The notes below the pieces were generated by a model, which was not told the origin of the DNA, ran no database searches, and saw only the letters and a program-made list of their open reading frames with translations. Shown here piece after piece: positions 19,205-29,708 of a stretch of 64,000 nt of DNA; position 1 is the stretch's first letter, and every line of letters begins with the position of its first letter. Position numbers and translations under genes: made by a program. The stretch spans positions 1 to 64,000 of the forward strand of contig JAJYBU010000017.1 of assembly GCA_021778845.1 (NCBI GenBank), written 5' to 3'. Origin of the DNA: Acidobacteriota bacterium (lineage in GTDB: Bacteria; Acidobacteriota; Terriglobia; Terriglobales; Acidobacteriaceae).

Positions 19205-20863
19205 ATGACACATCAACCGCTAGAGCCGCTACAGCGATCGTGGACGACGCGACGCGATGAAAAGCGGCGACGTATGCAGCAGGTTCAACCCTGGATGAAT
19301 GGCCCAATCCTGCCGAGCACAAAGATCATCGAAGCCCTGGAATCTCTCATCGTTTCCGGAGATCGCATTGTTCTCGAGGGGGACAATCAGAAGCAGGCTG
19401 ACTTCCTCTCACGCTCACTGGTGAAGGTCGATGTCAAAAAACTACACGATTTACACCTGATTATCTCCAGCATCAGCCGCGCAGAGCACCTCACATTATT
19501 TGAACTCGGCATTGCGAAGAAAGTGGATTTCGCCTACGCCGGGCCGCAAAGCCTACGCGTCTCGCAGCTTCTTGAAGACGGCATTTTGGAGATTGGCGCA
19601 ATCCACACGTACGTCGAGTTGTACGCGCGTCTGCTAGTTGATCTGGTGCCAAATGTCGTCCTCGTATGCGCGGAACAGGCGGATGCACAAGGAAATCTCT
19701 ACACCGGCCCGAACACTGAAGACACACCCGTCATCGTCGAGGCTGCGGCCTTCCACGACGGCATCGTGATCGTTCAGGTCAACGAGATTGTGGATAAGCT
19801 TCCACGCGTCGATATCCCAGCGTCGTGGGTCGATGTCGTCGTCGAAGCAGATCGTCCCTTTGCCGTCGAGCCATTGTTTACGCGTGACCCCCGGCACATC
19901 AATGACCTGCAGATTCTTGTTGGCATGATGGTCATCCGCGGCATCTACGAGCGGCATCAGATCCACTCCTTGAATCATGGCATTGGCTTCGATACGGCTG
20001 CGATCGAACTCCTACTGCCGACCTATGGCGAATCGCTCGGACTACGCGGAAAGATCTGCGAGCACTGGACGCTCAACCCCCATCCGACGATGATCCCGGC
20101 TATCGAGAGTGGCTGGGTGAAGAGCATTCACTGCTTCGGCAGCGAGGTCGGTATGACAGACTACATTGCAGCGCGGCCGGACATCTTCTTTACAGGTCGC
20201 GACGGAAGCCTGCGTTCGAATCGAGTACTGTGCCAACTCGCAGGCCAATATGCCGTCGATGCGTTCATCGGTTCGACACTGCAGATGGATGCAGACGCAA
20301 ACTCTTCGACCGTTACCACAGGACGTCTCACGGGGTTTGGTGGAGCGCCCAACATGGGCCACGACCCACATGGCCGTCGGCACAGTTCGCACGCTTGGCT
20401 TGAATTGATCACCGACAAGGGGCCGATTGTCCATGGCCGCAAGGTTGTCGTACAAACCATCGAAACCTTCCAAAGCGGAGGCCTTCCTGCCTTTGTTGAA
20501 ACCCTCGACGCAGTTCAGGTAGGCAAGAAAGCGGGCATGCCGATCGCACCCATCATGATCTACGGCGACGATGTCAGCCACGTCGTGACGGAAGAGGGGA
20601 TCGCCTACCTCTATAAGGCTGAAGGACAGCAAGAGCGTCGTCGTGCGCTCGCAGCAGTCGCAGGAGTCAGTCCCGTCGGTCTGAAGGCAGTTGCTTCTGA
20701 GACGGCAGCTCTCCGCAGGAAGGGAGTCGTCGCTTACCCCGAAGACATCGGCGTCCATCGAATGGAAGCGAAGCGGTCTCTACTGGCTGCGAGGAGCATG
20801 GAAGATCTGGTCGCATGGTCCGGCGGGCTATATAACCCACCCGCAAAGTTTCGGGGGTGGTAA
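19205..20863 (+). CDS. mdcA: Malonate decarboxylase alpha subunit (acetyl-S-ACP:malonate ACP transferase)
   Basis: DFLSRSLVKVDVKKLHDLHLIISSISRAEHLTLFELGIAKKVDFAYAGPQS; first gene of mdc order. Confidence 0.93.
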   Translation: MTHQPLEPLQRSWTTRRDEKRRRMQQVQPWMNGPILPSTKIIEALESLIVSGDRIVLEGDNQKQADFLSRSLVKVDVKKLHDLHLIISSISRAEHLTLFELGIAKKVDFAYAGPQSLRVSQLLEDGILEIGAIHTYVELYARLLVDLVPNVVLVCAEQADAQGNLYTGPNTEDTPVIVEAAAFHDGIVIVQVNEIVDKLPRVDIPASWVDVVVEADRPFAVEPLFTRDPRHINDLQILVGMMVIRGIYERHQIHSLNHGIGFDTAAIELLLPTYGESLGLRGKICEHWTLNPHPTMIPAIESGWVKSIHCFGSEVGMTDYIAARPDIFFTGRDGSLRSNRVLCQLAGQYAVDAFIGSTLQMDADANSSTVTTGRLTGFGGAPNMGHDPHGRRHSSHAWLELITDKGPIVHGRKVVVQTIETFQSGGLPAFVETLDAVQVGKKAGMPIAPIMIYGDDVSHVVTEEGIAYLYKAEGQQERRRALAAVAGVSPVGLKAVASETAALRRKGVVAYPEDIGVHRMEAKRSLLAARSMEDLVAWSGGLYNPPAKFRGW

Positions 20864-21801
20864 TGATCGCCGATCTCATGTCCAAGTCGGCTACAGCAAT
20901 GGTCTGCGCACGATCCGAAGCAGAGAGACTGGCTGCTTGGCTAGCTCGTCTCTGCATGCAGGCGCTGGTTGCTGAGGCAGAATTGACGCCTAAACCAGGC
21001 CTTGTCGATCGTCGTGGTTCAGGAACTCACAACGATCTGTCGCTCTCCATTATGAGGCGATCCGCGCTGGCGCTACAGCCGTACTTTTATCAAATGGCCC
21101 TCATCTCTTCGGGCGCTTGCGCGAGCCAACAGTTGCGCGAACACCTCGCTGCCATCGGCCGCGAAGCTGAGCGCGCTATGTACATGACAACTGGCGGCAG
21201 CAACTCTCATAAAGGATCCATCTGGGTTCTGGGCTTGCTTGCCTCGGCGGCTTCGATAACAAATAGGGACACAACTGCGACGGCAACAGCGATCGCTGAA
21301 ACTGCAGGAACCATCGCCGCGTTTCACGATCGCGCAACGCCTCGGCTGGTAACTCACGGTCACGTCGTAGCGGCGAGGTATGGGGTTCGCGGTGCACGGG
21401 GCGAAGCCCTTGAAGCCTTCCCTCATGTTGTCCATGTTGGCCTGCCCACTCTTCGAGCACGACGTGCAGGTGGTGCTACAGAATCGGTGTCGCGCATGGA
21501 CACACTACTCAGCATCATGTCTCGCCTGGAAGACACCTGCGTGCTCTATCGAGGGAAAGCCGCTGCCCTCCAGGCCGTAAGATCCGGAGCTCGCAAAGTC
21601 ATCGCAGCTGGCGGATGTGGCTCCATGCATGGGAAACAGCAGTTGCGACGGCTTGACCGTAAACTCCTCACCCTCGGAGTCTCTCCCGGCGGAAGCGCGG
21701 ATCTCCTCGCAGCAACTCTATTTCTCGATGCGGTCGAACGTAGGCAGAACGAAGTGCAAAAGGACCGAAGCTGGTCGGAGGATACTGATGGAGAAAATTG
21801 A
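20857..21801 (+). CDS. mdcB: Triphosphoribosyl-dephospho-CoA synthase
   Basis: EAELTPKPGLVDRRGSGTHNDLSLSIMRRSALAL, TGGSNSHKGSIWVLGLLA (CitG/MdcB family). Confidence 0.92.
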   Translation: MVMIADLMSKSATAMVCARSEAERLAAWLARLCMQALVAEAELTPKPGLVDRRGSGTHNDLSLSIMRRSALALQPYFYQMALISSGACASQQLREHLAAIGREAERAMYMTTGGSNSHKGSIWVLGLLASAASITNRDTTATATAIAETAGTIAAFHDRATPRLVTHGHVVAARYGVRGARGEALEAFPHVVHVGLPTLRARRAGGATESVSRMDTLLSIMSRLEDTCVLYRGKAAALQAVRSGARKVIAAGGCGSMHGKQQLRRLDRKLLTLGVSPGGSADLLAATLFLDAVERRQNEVQKDRSWSEDTDGEN

Positions 21802-22081
21802 ATTTGACTACCCGGCGCAGCACAAGGTGCTGAAAAGAGCCCACGTTGGCGTTGTCGGTTCCGGTGATCTGGAAGTGCTTCTGGAGCCGCTCGAAGGCGA
21901 CAGAGCGCATGTTTCCATCCAGACAAGCGTCGATGGTTTCAAGGACACATGGAAGGCTGTACTGGACCGTTTCTTCGCAAAGTATGACGGTGCCGTCCGC
22001 ATCGAGATACACGATGCCGGAGCAACACCCGGGAGCGTCTTGTTGAGACTGGAGCAGGCAGTGGAGGTGAGCCAGCGATGA
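21788..22081 (+). CDS. mdcC: Malonate decarboxylase acyl carrier protein (delta subunit)
   Basis: MEKIEFDYPAQHKVLKRAHVGVVGSGDLEVLLEP; MdcC family. Confidence 0.93.
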   Translation: MEKIEFDYPAQHKVLKRAHVGVVGSGDLEVLLEPLEGDRAHVSIQTSVDGFKDTWKAVLDRFFAKYDGAVRIEIHDAGATPGSVLLRLEQAVEVSQR

Positions 22082-22953
22082 GCGAACAACGGAACGATAC
22101 GAAATTCATCAATCGGCAAAGCTTTATCGAACTGAATGCACGAGAGCGAGCGGAGATTCTCTTTGATACAGGCACATCCCGCGAATTGGCAGGTCCCTTC
22201 GACCGCATGGAATCGCCCTGGCTCGCTATGCAGGGAGTGACGCCACAAGCCGACGACGGCTGCGTCGTGATGAAGGGCAAGATCTCTGGACAGTCTACCG
22301 TCGTCATCGCGCTTGAAGGCGCATTTCAGGGGGGAAGCCTTGGCGAGGTCTCGGGCGAGAAACTTACGGCCGCGCTTGACCTGGCCTGTGCCGATAACGA
22401 GAAGGGTATCCGGACAAATGCTGTCATGCTTCTTGAAACAGGCGGGGTACGGCTTCAGGAAGCCAATCTTGGATTGGCTTCCATTGCAGAGATCATGGCT
22501 TCGATCCTTGTGCTTCGCCGACATGTTCCGGTGATCTGCATCATTGCCGGCACGGTGGGATGTTTTGGCGGCATGTCCCTGGCCGCCGGTCTTGCGAGCT
22601 ACGTAGTGATGACGCGTGAAGCTCGTCTCGGCATGAATGGACCGGAAGTGATCGAGCAGACGTCGGGCGTCGAAGAGTTTGATTCAAGTGATCGAGCGCT
22701 CATCTGGGCGATCCATGGAGGCGAGCAGCGATTCGCGATGGGTCTAGCCGATGCGCTCGTCGAAGACGATGCGCAGCAGATGGTTGAAGCCGTTCAAAGC
22801 TTCATTGCCAAAGGCGTTCCTGCTGTGCACCGCAGTTCCGAGATTGCGCTGTATCGCAGTCATATCGCAGCTCTCGACGCATCACGTCAGTGGGATCCCA
22901 AAGAGCTGCGCGCCATCTGGAAAGCTGACGTTGCTACGGAGGACACTCAATGA
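22078..22953 (+). CDS. mdcD: Malonate decarboxylase beta subunit
   Basis: SFIELNARERAEILFDTGTSRELAGPFDRMESPWLAMQGVTPQADDGCVV; carboxyltransferase-type fold. Confidence 0.93.
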   Translation: MSEQRNDTKFINRQSFIELNARERAEILFDTGTSRELAGPFDRMESPWLAMQGVTPQADDGCVVMKGKISGQSTVVIALEGAFQGGSLGEVSGEKLTAALDLACADNEKGIRTNAVMLLETGGVRLQEANLGLASIAEIMASILVLRRHVPVICIIAGTVGCFGGMSLAAGLASYVVMTREARLGMNGPEVIEQTSGVEEFDSSDRALIWAIHGGEQRFAMGLADALVEDDAQQMVEAVQSFIAKGVPAVHRSSEIALYRSHIAALDASRQWDPKELRAIWKADVATEDTQ

Positions 22954-23786
22954 GTGAATACAAGGGTATTCGAGGAGCCGTGTGGTTCAAAGCCCTCACC
23001 GGACAGTCGGCGCCACTCAGCGGCGGCCCCGCCTCCGTGCTGGCGGCAGATGCACCCCTGGGTAATGACACCGCTCGTTTCCTATGTGTTGTTCCTAACC
23101 CGGAGGGACGCTTCCCTTGCGCGCGACACGGCGAAGTAGGCCTCGAAGAAGCCTACACACTAGCTACCCGCGTCCGCGAAGTCATCCATGAAGACAACAA
23201 CACCATCAAGCGTCCCATCATTGCGATTGTGGACGTGAAAAGTCAGGCGTATGGCCGACGCGAAGAGACGGCTGGCATCTTTCTTGCCGCGGCAGCAGCG
23301 GCAGACGCCTACGGATCGGCACGGCTTGCAGGCCACCCTATCATCACACTGGTCGTCGGTCATGCCTTCTCTGGAGCCTTCCTTACCCACGGCTATCAGG
23401 CCAATCGTCTATTAGCATTCGACGATGACGGCGTGATGATCCACGCGATGCACAAAGCGGCGGCGGCCCGCATCACGCGGCGCTCGGTCGAGAGTCTCGA
23501 AGCGTTAGGCAAGACCATCGCGCCCCTCTCCTATCACATTCGCGACTATGCAAAGCTTGGCCTGCTCCACAAGTTGCTCCATGTTGAGAATCCAGAGGAC
23601 CCTCCGCAGCAGGAGATTCAGGCTGTGCAGAAGGAACTCATCACAGCAATTGTCGACACTCGCAATAGCCCCGTTGATCTTCGTAGTCGGATGACTTCGC
23701 CAGGCGCACTCGACATGCGTAAGACGTCCATTCAAGTTCGTAACCTGCTCGAAACTCAGTGGGCAGAGATAAGGCATGCACAATGA
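22950..23786 (+). CDS. mdcE: Malonate decarboxylase gamma subunit
   Basis: PNPEGRFPCARHGEVGLEEAYTLATRVREVI, VDVKSQAYGRREETAGIFLAAAAAADAY. Confidence 0.92.
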   Translation: MSEYKGIRGAVWFKALTGQSAPLSGGPASVLAADAPLGNDTARFLCVVPNPEGRFPCARHGEVGLEEAYTLATRVREVIHEDNNTIKRPIIAIVDVKSQAYGRREETAGIFLAAAAAADAYGSARLAGHPIITLVVGHAFSGAFLTHGYQANRLLAFDDDGVMIHAMHKAAAARITRRSVESLEALGKTIAPLSYHIRDYAKLGLLHKLLHVENPEDPPQQEIQAVQKELITAIVDTRNSPVDLRSRMTSPGALDMRKTSIQVRNLLETQWAEIRHAQ

Positions 23787-24730
23787 TTAAAATTTTGGCA
23801 AATGCACTCATCCCTGTTTTCGTGGGTCTTCTGGCTGGCTACCTGGCTGGCCTCCGCAAATACGTCGACAACAAGAACGTCAAGACCTTAATCATCTTTG
23901 TCATGAGCTTTGCTGTTCCCTGCGCGTTGTTCGCCACTATTGCCCGAACACCGCATCAACTGCTATGGGGACAGGGAAAGATCGCACTGGTGCTCGTGGT
24001 TGTGTACGGCATCATCTATGCAGTCACCTATTTCAGTTCGCGGATACTGAGTAAGGACTCCGCACGAGACAGTTCCGTCCTTGCGCTCACCCTGACCTTC
24101 CCCAATATTGCGGCGGTTGGCTTTCCACTGCTGGAAGCCATGTACGGAGCCCAGCAGAACATCGTCGTAGTCGTTGGTATCGCCGTCGGAGCCATCACCA
24201 TCACTGCAATTACGCTTGCAATCCTTGAGGGAGGAACTGCCGAAGGCCGCGCCCTTTCGACTGCAGCATGCGTACGTATTTCCATGTGGAAGGCACTGAA
24301 GAAGCCCGTCTTCTGGGCTCCCATGCTCGGTATCATCACCGTCATCATCGGGCTTCATCTCCCCAGCTATCTTGACCGCAGCCTCACCCTCTTCGCAAAT
24401 GCAACGGCAGGATCAGCCCTGTTCCTTACAGGTCTGGTTGTATCGGCGCAGCGCTTTGAATTGACATGGGGTGTGATGTGGGCGGTCTTCGTGAAGAATA
24501 TTCTTCAGCCGGCGCTGTGTTTAGGAATAGCTCGCTTGCTGGGATTACCGCTTGACCTGACTCGCTCGGTTGTATTGATGACAGCTATCCCGTGTGGCTT
24601 CTTCGGAATTGTTTTCGGTAAACATTTTGATGTGACGCCGCCGGTGGCAAGCTCCGGTCTCATCGCGAGCTACGTGGTGGGGATCTTTAGTTTGGCTGGA
24701 TGGATCATCGTCCTTACCTACCTTCACTAG
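23783..24730 (+). CDS. mdcF: AEC-family transporter, MdcF-like malonate transporter
   Basis: MIKILANALIPVFVGLLAGYLAGLRKYVDNKNVKTLIIFVMSFAVPCALFATIAR; auxin efflux carrier family in mdc order. Confidence 0.85.
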   Translation: MIKILANALIPVFVGLLAGYLAGLRKYVDNKNVKTLIIFVMSFAVPCALFATIARTPHQLLWGQGKIALVLVVVYGIIYAVTYFSSRILSKDSARDSSVLALTLTFPNIAAVGFPLLEAMYGAQQNIVVVVGIAVGAITITAITLAILEGGTAEGRALSTAACVRISMWKALKKPVFWAPMLGIITVIIGLHLPSYLDRSLTLFANATAGSALFLTGLVVSAQRFELTWGVMWAVFVKNILQPALCLGIARLLGLPLDLTRSVVLMTAIPCGFFGIVFGKHFDVTPPVASSGLIASYVVGIFSLAGWIIVLTYLH

Positions 24731-24738
24731 GAACCCGC

Positions 24739-25437
24739 ATGTTTACCTATAAGGGACGCGCCGTCCAAACGCATGATCTGTTGAAGATCAACCCGAAATA
24801 CCTTCTCGATGAAGCCACAGCCCGCGGCGACACAGTACCAGGCTGGGCAGAAGAGTACGTGCGTCACGTATCCTTTGCGGTAGTTCGCCGAGGCTTTACA
24901 AGCGAAACCTGTCTACCGATCGGGATCCGTGGATATGACAGAAACCAACGATGGGCCGCTTCCTGTTCTCCGCATGCGATCCTATATTTAATTGCACCGT
25001 CTCAGTTGTTAGGGCTTGCCGCAGCTCCTTCAAGAGTGGCGGAGGTTCCAGCGCTTCAGTCCCTAGAGATATTAAAAGCTCTCTGGCTTGATTTTGATCG
25101 CCCTTGGGGGCCGGGAGGCAGCGTTGGCTTTGAGCTTGCAACGGGCAGTAACATGGCGCACGTCGAAAGCGATCTCGATATCGTCATCCGCACTGCAAAG
25201 CCTATAACGCTTGAAGAGGCAAAGTTCCGTTGCGCCCAGGCGACGGATCTCCCGGCAACCGTCGATATTCGTGTCGAGACTCCTGCGTGGGGCTTTTCCC
25301 TGAAAGAATACGCACGAGAAGACCGCAAGGAGATCCTTTTGCGCACACCGAATGGACCTGTGCTCGGGAGTGATCCGTGGCGCAACGAACCCGACATGCT
25401 AAACGCCGCAAAGAGCTTTGAGAGAGCGAGACTATAG
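24739..25437 (+). CDS. mdcG: Phosphoribosyl-dephospho-CoA transferase
   Basis: HDLLKINPKYLLDEATARGDTVPGWAEEYVRHVSFAVVRRGFTSETCLPIGIRG. Confidence 0.9.
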   Translation: MFTYKGRAVQTHDLLKINPKYLLDEATARGDTVPGWAEEYVRHVSFAVVRRGFTSETCLPIGIRGYDRNQRWAASCSPHAILYLIAPSQLLGLAAAPSRVAEVPALQSLEILKALWLDFDRPWGPGGSVGFELATGSNMAHVESDLDIVIRTAKPITLEEAKFRCAQATDLPATVDIRVETPAWGFSLKEYAREDRKEILLRTPNGPVLGSDPWRNEPDMLNAAKSFERARL

Positions 25438-26367
25438 ATGGGCATAGCGTTTCTGTTTCCCGGTCAAGGCTCGCAGATTCCCGGCATGCTTCACACCTTG
25501 CCAGACCACCCCGTCATTCGGAAGACATTGGATGAAGTGAGCCAGATTCTTGGTAGTCACATACAGGATCTCGATTCCGCCTCCGCACTCGAGTCAACAG
25601 TCTCAGTTCAATTAGCACTTTTGTCCGCTGGCGTAGCGACCGCCCGTACCCTCGTCGCAGAAGGTGTAGAACCTCAGGGTGTTGCTGGCCTGTCCGTAGG
25701 TGCCTTCGCCGCTGGCGTCCAGAGTGGCGTTATCGAACTGTCGGACGCAGTGCGCCTCGTACAACATCGTGCCGAGATGATGGCCAGCCTCTACCCCAAT
25801 GGTTACGGCCTTTCAAGCATCATTGGACTAACAGAGCAGCAGGTCGCACAGCTCGTTAACGATCTACACACAGCAGATGCCCCTGTATATCTGGGCAACA
25901 TCAATGCACCCCGGCAGATTGTCATCGCAGGCTCCGACGCTGGGATGACGAAGGTCCTTGCCGCTGCTCAAAGGATCGGCGCTCGCAAAGTTGAACGCCT
26001 CCATGTACCTGTGCCTTCACACTGCCCTCTTCTTGAGCCTGTCGCTGCCTCCCTAAGAACGATGTTGCGAGCCATGACCATCCACCAGCCCACAACGGTC
26101 TATGTGGGCAATGTGACCGCGAGAGCACTGCGAACCCCCGAGGCCATTGCCGAGGATCTAGTCAGCAATATTGCGCACGGGGTTCGCTGGTTTGACGCAA
26201 CAACGGTTCTTGAAGAATTAGGATGTCGTCTATTTTTTGAGATGCCATCAGGCCATGTGCTGCGCGAACTCGCCCGGGAAGCTCAACCTGAAGTGAGAGC
26301 TTTGTCTATCGGCGAGAGCACCATACCCTATGCGTTGCGCCTCGCATCGCAATTACACGATTTGTAG
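25438..26367 (+). CDS. mdcH: Malonyl transacylase (malonate decarboxylase epsilon)
   Basis: MGIAFLFPGQGSQIPGMLHTLPDHP, GLSVGAFAAGVQSG; FabD-like family. Confidence 0.92.
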   Translation: MGIAFLFPGQGSQIPGMLHTLPDHPVIRKTLDEVSQILGSHIQDLDSASALESTVSVQLALLSAGVATARTLVAEGVEPQGVAGLSVGAFAAGVQSGVIELSDAVRLVQHRAEMMASLYPNGYGLSSIIGLTEQQVAQLVNDLHTADAPVYLGNINAPRQIVIAGSDAGMTKVLAAAQRIGARKVERLHVPVPSHCPLLEPVAASLRTMLRAMTIHQPTTVYVGNVTARALRTPEAIAEDLVSNIAHGVRWFDATTVLEELGCRLFFEMPSGHVLRELAREAQPEVRALSIGESTIPYALRLASQLHDL

Positions 26368-26558
26368 TACTCTCATGCCCGCTTCGTCGATAATACCTAC
26401 ATAGAATCGGACACATGGCTTAACAAAATTTCCAAGGTCGGATAATCCAGTCTCTGTAAACCTTTATGCGAACGTTCGATCCCGACCGCGCATCCAACAG
26501 TTCAAATACTCGAGCCCGTGGCACCCAATGCCGCTGTAGCAACAATACCGGATCCTCA

Positions 26559-29500
26559 CTACGCGCTTCCCGGCGTCTGAGTTCTCGATGGTCCCCCTCG
26601 GCGCAAAGCCCTCCGTTTGATGAGTAGAAAGAAGATGGGGACAAGCACCAGAACGTGGATCGTCGATGTAATCATTCCTCCAACAATGGGTGCTGCGATC
26701 GGCTTCATCACATCCGAACCGATGCCAGTTTCCCATAGGATCGGTGCAAGACTCAGAATCACCGCTGCTACGGTCATCAACTTTGGCCGCAGACGCTGCA
26801 CCGCACCTTCCATAATGGCCTGCTCCAGCGCCGCGTCGGTCATAGGTTCGGGCAGCGCGAGATGTCGCTGGAAGGCATCCTCCAGATACACCACCATTAC
26901 TACGCCCGTCTCCACCGCGATACCAAATAGCGCAATATAGCCGACCCACACCGCGACGCTGAAGTTATAACCGAGCGCCCACTGTAACAACAGGCCGCCA
27001 GACATTGCATAGAGCGTAGGAACGATCAGCACCACAGCTTCGATGGCAGATTTAAAGACAAGATAGAGCAGAAAAAAGATTGCGCAGAAAACAATCGGCA
27101 GGATGATCCTCAAACGTTGTTTTGCGCGCATCTCGAACTCATACTCTCCAGCCCAGCGCCAGGTGTAGCCTGCCGGAAGCGTCAACTTCTGATGCAGCAA
27201 CTGTTCCGCTCGATGCACAAAGCCGTCGTAGTTATGCGTGTTGAGATTGAGATAGACATAGCCAGTCAACGCCCCGTCTTCGTCACGGATCATCGACGGG
27301 CCGCGCGAGTAGAAGACGTGAGCCACTTCGCCAAGAGGAACCTGCTCTCCCGAAGGGGTTGCAATCAGCGCCCTGGAAATCTCCTCAGGATGATCGCGAA
27401 AGTCATGCAGATAGCGGACAGCGATGGGAAAGCGTTCACGGCCTTGCACGTTCTGCGCTATGTCGGCGCCGCCAATCTCTGACGTCACAACGCGCTGCAC
27501 ATCAGCCACACTGAGGCCATAGCGTGCGGCTTGTGAGCGGTTCACCTCCACATTAAGATAGAAGCCTTGTGCTACGCGCTCTGCAAATACAGAGTTCGCG
27601 TCCGGCATGGCGGAGAGCACCTGCTGCATCTGCGCTCCGATATCCTCAATGGTCGAGAGATTGGGTCCCTGGATCTTGATGCCGACCGCGGTCTTGATGC
27701 CGGTAAGCTCCATGTCGAGTCGGTTCGCAACAGGCATGGTCCAACTGTTCGTCAACCCCGGAAACTGCAACTTCTCATCCATGTCATGGATCAAAGTTTC
27801 GTACGTCATGCCCGGGCGCCACTGCGCACGGGGCTTCAGCATAATCGTCGTATCGTACATATCGAGGGGTGCGTTGTCTGTCGCGCTGTCAGAGCGGCCG
27901 ACCGTTCCAAAGACTGTAGCAACCTCCGGGAAGGAGCGGATGATCCGGTCCTGCTCCTGCATCAGGGAGACAGCCTGCGTCATCGAAATACCCGGCAGCG
28001 CATTCGGCATGTACAGGGCGGAGCCTTCATACAGTGCCGGCATAAACTGGCTGCCGATACGAAAGTAGAGCGGAACCGTCACGGCCAGAAAGACAAGGTT
28101 CAGCGCGATGACCACCTTCCAGTGTTCCAGGCACCAGCGCAGCACGGGAAGATAGATAGCCTGAGCCATGCGCGCCGCCGGGTTTTGTGACTCGGGACGC
28201 AGCTTCCCACGCAGGCAGAACGGCATCAGCGCAGGCACCAGCGTGATCGAAAGCAGTGAGGAAAAGATGAGTGCAAGCGTCTTCGTCCACGCCAGCGGAC
28301 GGAACATGCGGCCTTCCTGTGCCTCCAGCAGAAACACAGGAAGAAAGGACACAACAATAATGAGCAGCGAATAAAACAGCGCCGGCCCAACCTGCTGCGC
28401 AGCGCCCACAAGAACACGTCGCCGCTCGGCTCCGTCCGGTACATCCGTGCGCTCGGAGAGGTGGCGATACCCATTCTCCACCATGACGATGGCAGCGTCG
28501 ATCAGCACGCCGACGGCCAGCGCCAGGCCTCCGAGCGACATGATGTTGGAGCTGACATGCAAAAAGTACATCGGGATGAACGCTGCCAGCACCGCTATCG
28601 GCAGCGTCAGGATGGGGACCAGGGCAGAACGGAAGTGGAATAGAAACGCAATGCAGACGAACGCCACAATAATGGCCTCGGCAATCAGGTCTCGCTTCAG
28701 AGTGTGGATCGACTCGTCGATCAACCAGGAGCGGTCGTAAGCCGTCACAACCTCAACTCCGGGTGGCAGCGAAGGCGCGATCTCACGGAACTTCGCCTTC
28801 ACCCCGTTGATGACGTCGAGCGCGTTCATGCCATAGCGCATCACCACAATGCCACCGACAGTCTCACCTTCACCCTGCCAGTCAGCCGCGCCGCGTCGCA
28901 CATCCGGCCCGAATGACACCGTGCCCAAATCTCGCACCAGCACAGGCGTTCCGTTCTTGCTCCCAACAGCAACGTCTTCCAGATCGGTGAGCGAGCGAAG
29001 ATATCCAAGCCCGCGAATCATATACTCGGCTCCGCTCATGTTGAGTACATCTCCGCCAACTTCATTCGTACTCTGTCGCACGCGGTCGATGACAGTAGAA
29101 GCAGAAATTCCGTACGAGAACAACTTATTAGGATCGAGATTCACTTGGTACTGGCGCACAAAGCCGCCAATGCTCGCCACCTCCGCGACACCCGGCACGG
29201 TTTCAAGTTGGTAGCGCAAGTACCAATCCTGCAACGCGCGCAGGTCTGCCAGACTCTTCGTATGGCTACGGTCCACAAGGGCGTACTCGTAGACCCAGCC
29301 AGCACCCGTGGCATCTGGACCGATTGCTGGATGCACGTCCGCAGGAAGCTTTCCTGCGATCTGCTGCAGGTACTCAATCACGCGCGATCGCGCCCAGTAG
29401 AGATCAGTCCCATCCTGAAAGACGACGAAGACGTAGGAATCGCCAAACATGGTTTGCGCGCGCACGTTTTTGACGTTCGGAGCCGAGAGCAACGCGGTCA

Positions 29501-29708
29501 CAATCGGGTACGTGACCTGGTCTTCAATCACATTCGGTGGCTCTCCAGCCCACGGGGTATGAATGATCACCTGCACGTCGCTGATGTCGGGCAGAGCATC
29601 GAGCGGCACCCGCTTCATACACCATAGCCCTGCAACAAATAAAAAAATCGCGCCCGTGAACACGAGGAATGGATTGCGCGCACACCACGCAATGATGCGT
29701 GAGATCAT
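26559..29708 (-). CDS. cusA: CusA/CzcA-family heavy-metal RND efflux pump
   Basis: MISRIIAWCARNPFLVFTGAIFLFVAGLWCMKRVPLDALPDISDVQVIIHTPW; APIVGGMITSTIHVLVLVPIFFLL; upstream 81 nt of called ORF excluded. Confidence 0.9.
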   Translation of the reverse strand: MISRIIAWCARNPFLVFTGAIFLFVAGLWCMKRVPLDALPDISDVQVIIHTPWAGEPPNVIEDQVTYPIVTALLSAPNVKNVRAQTMFGDSYVFVVFQDGTDLYWARSRVIEYLQQIAGKLPADVHPAIGPDATGAGWVYEYALVDRSHTKSLADLRALQDWYLRYQLETVPGVAEVASIGGFVRQYQVNLDPNKLFSYGISASTVIDRVRQSTNEVGGDVLNMSGAEYMIRGLGYLRSLTDLEDVAVGSKNGTPVLVRDLGTVSFGPDVRRGAADWQGEGETVGGIVVMRYGMNALDVINGVKAKFREIAPSLPPGVEVVTAYDRSWLIDESIHTLKRDLIAEAIIVAFVCIAFLFHFRSALVPILTLPIAVLAAFIPMYFLHVSSNIMSLGGLALAVGVLIDAAIVMVENGYRHLSERTDVPDGAERRRVLVGAAQQVGPALFYSLLIIVVSFLPVFLLEAQEGRMFRPLAWTKTLALIFSSLLSITLVPALMPFCLRGKLRPESQNPAARMAQAIYLPVLRWCLEHWKVVIALNLVFLAVTVPLYFRIGSQFMPALYEGSALYMPNALPGISMTQAVSLMQEQDRIIRSFPEVATVFGTVGRSDSATDNAPLDMYDTTIMLKPRAQWRPGMTYETLIHDMDEKLQFPGLTNSWTMPVANRLDMELTGIKTAVGIKIQGPNLSTIEDIGAQMQQVLSAMPDANSVFAERVAQGFYLNVEVNRSQAARYGLSVADVQRVVTSEIGGADIAQNVQGRERFPIAVRYLHDFRDHPEEISRALIATPSGEQVPLGEVAHVFYSRGPSMIRDEDGALTGYVYLNLNTHNYDGFVHRAEQLLHQKLTLPAGYTWRWAGEYEFEMRAKQRLRIILPIVFCAIFFLLYLVFKSAIEAVVLIVPTLYAMSGGLLLQWALGYNFSVAVWVGYIALFGIAVETGVVMVVYLEDAFQRHLALPEPMTDAALEQAIMEGAVQRLRPKLMTVAAVILSLAPILWETGIGSDVMKPIAAPIVGGMITSTIHVLVLVPIFFLLIKRRALRRGGPSRTQTPGSA

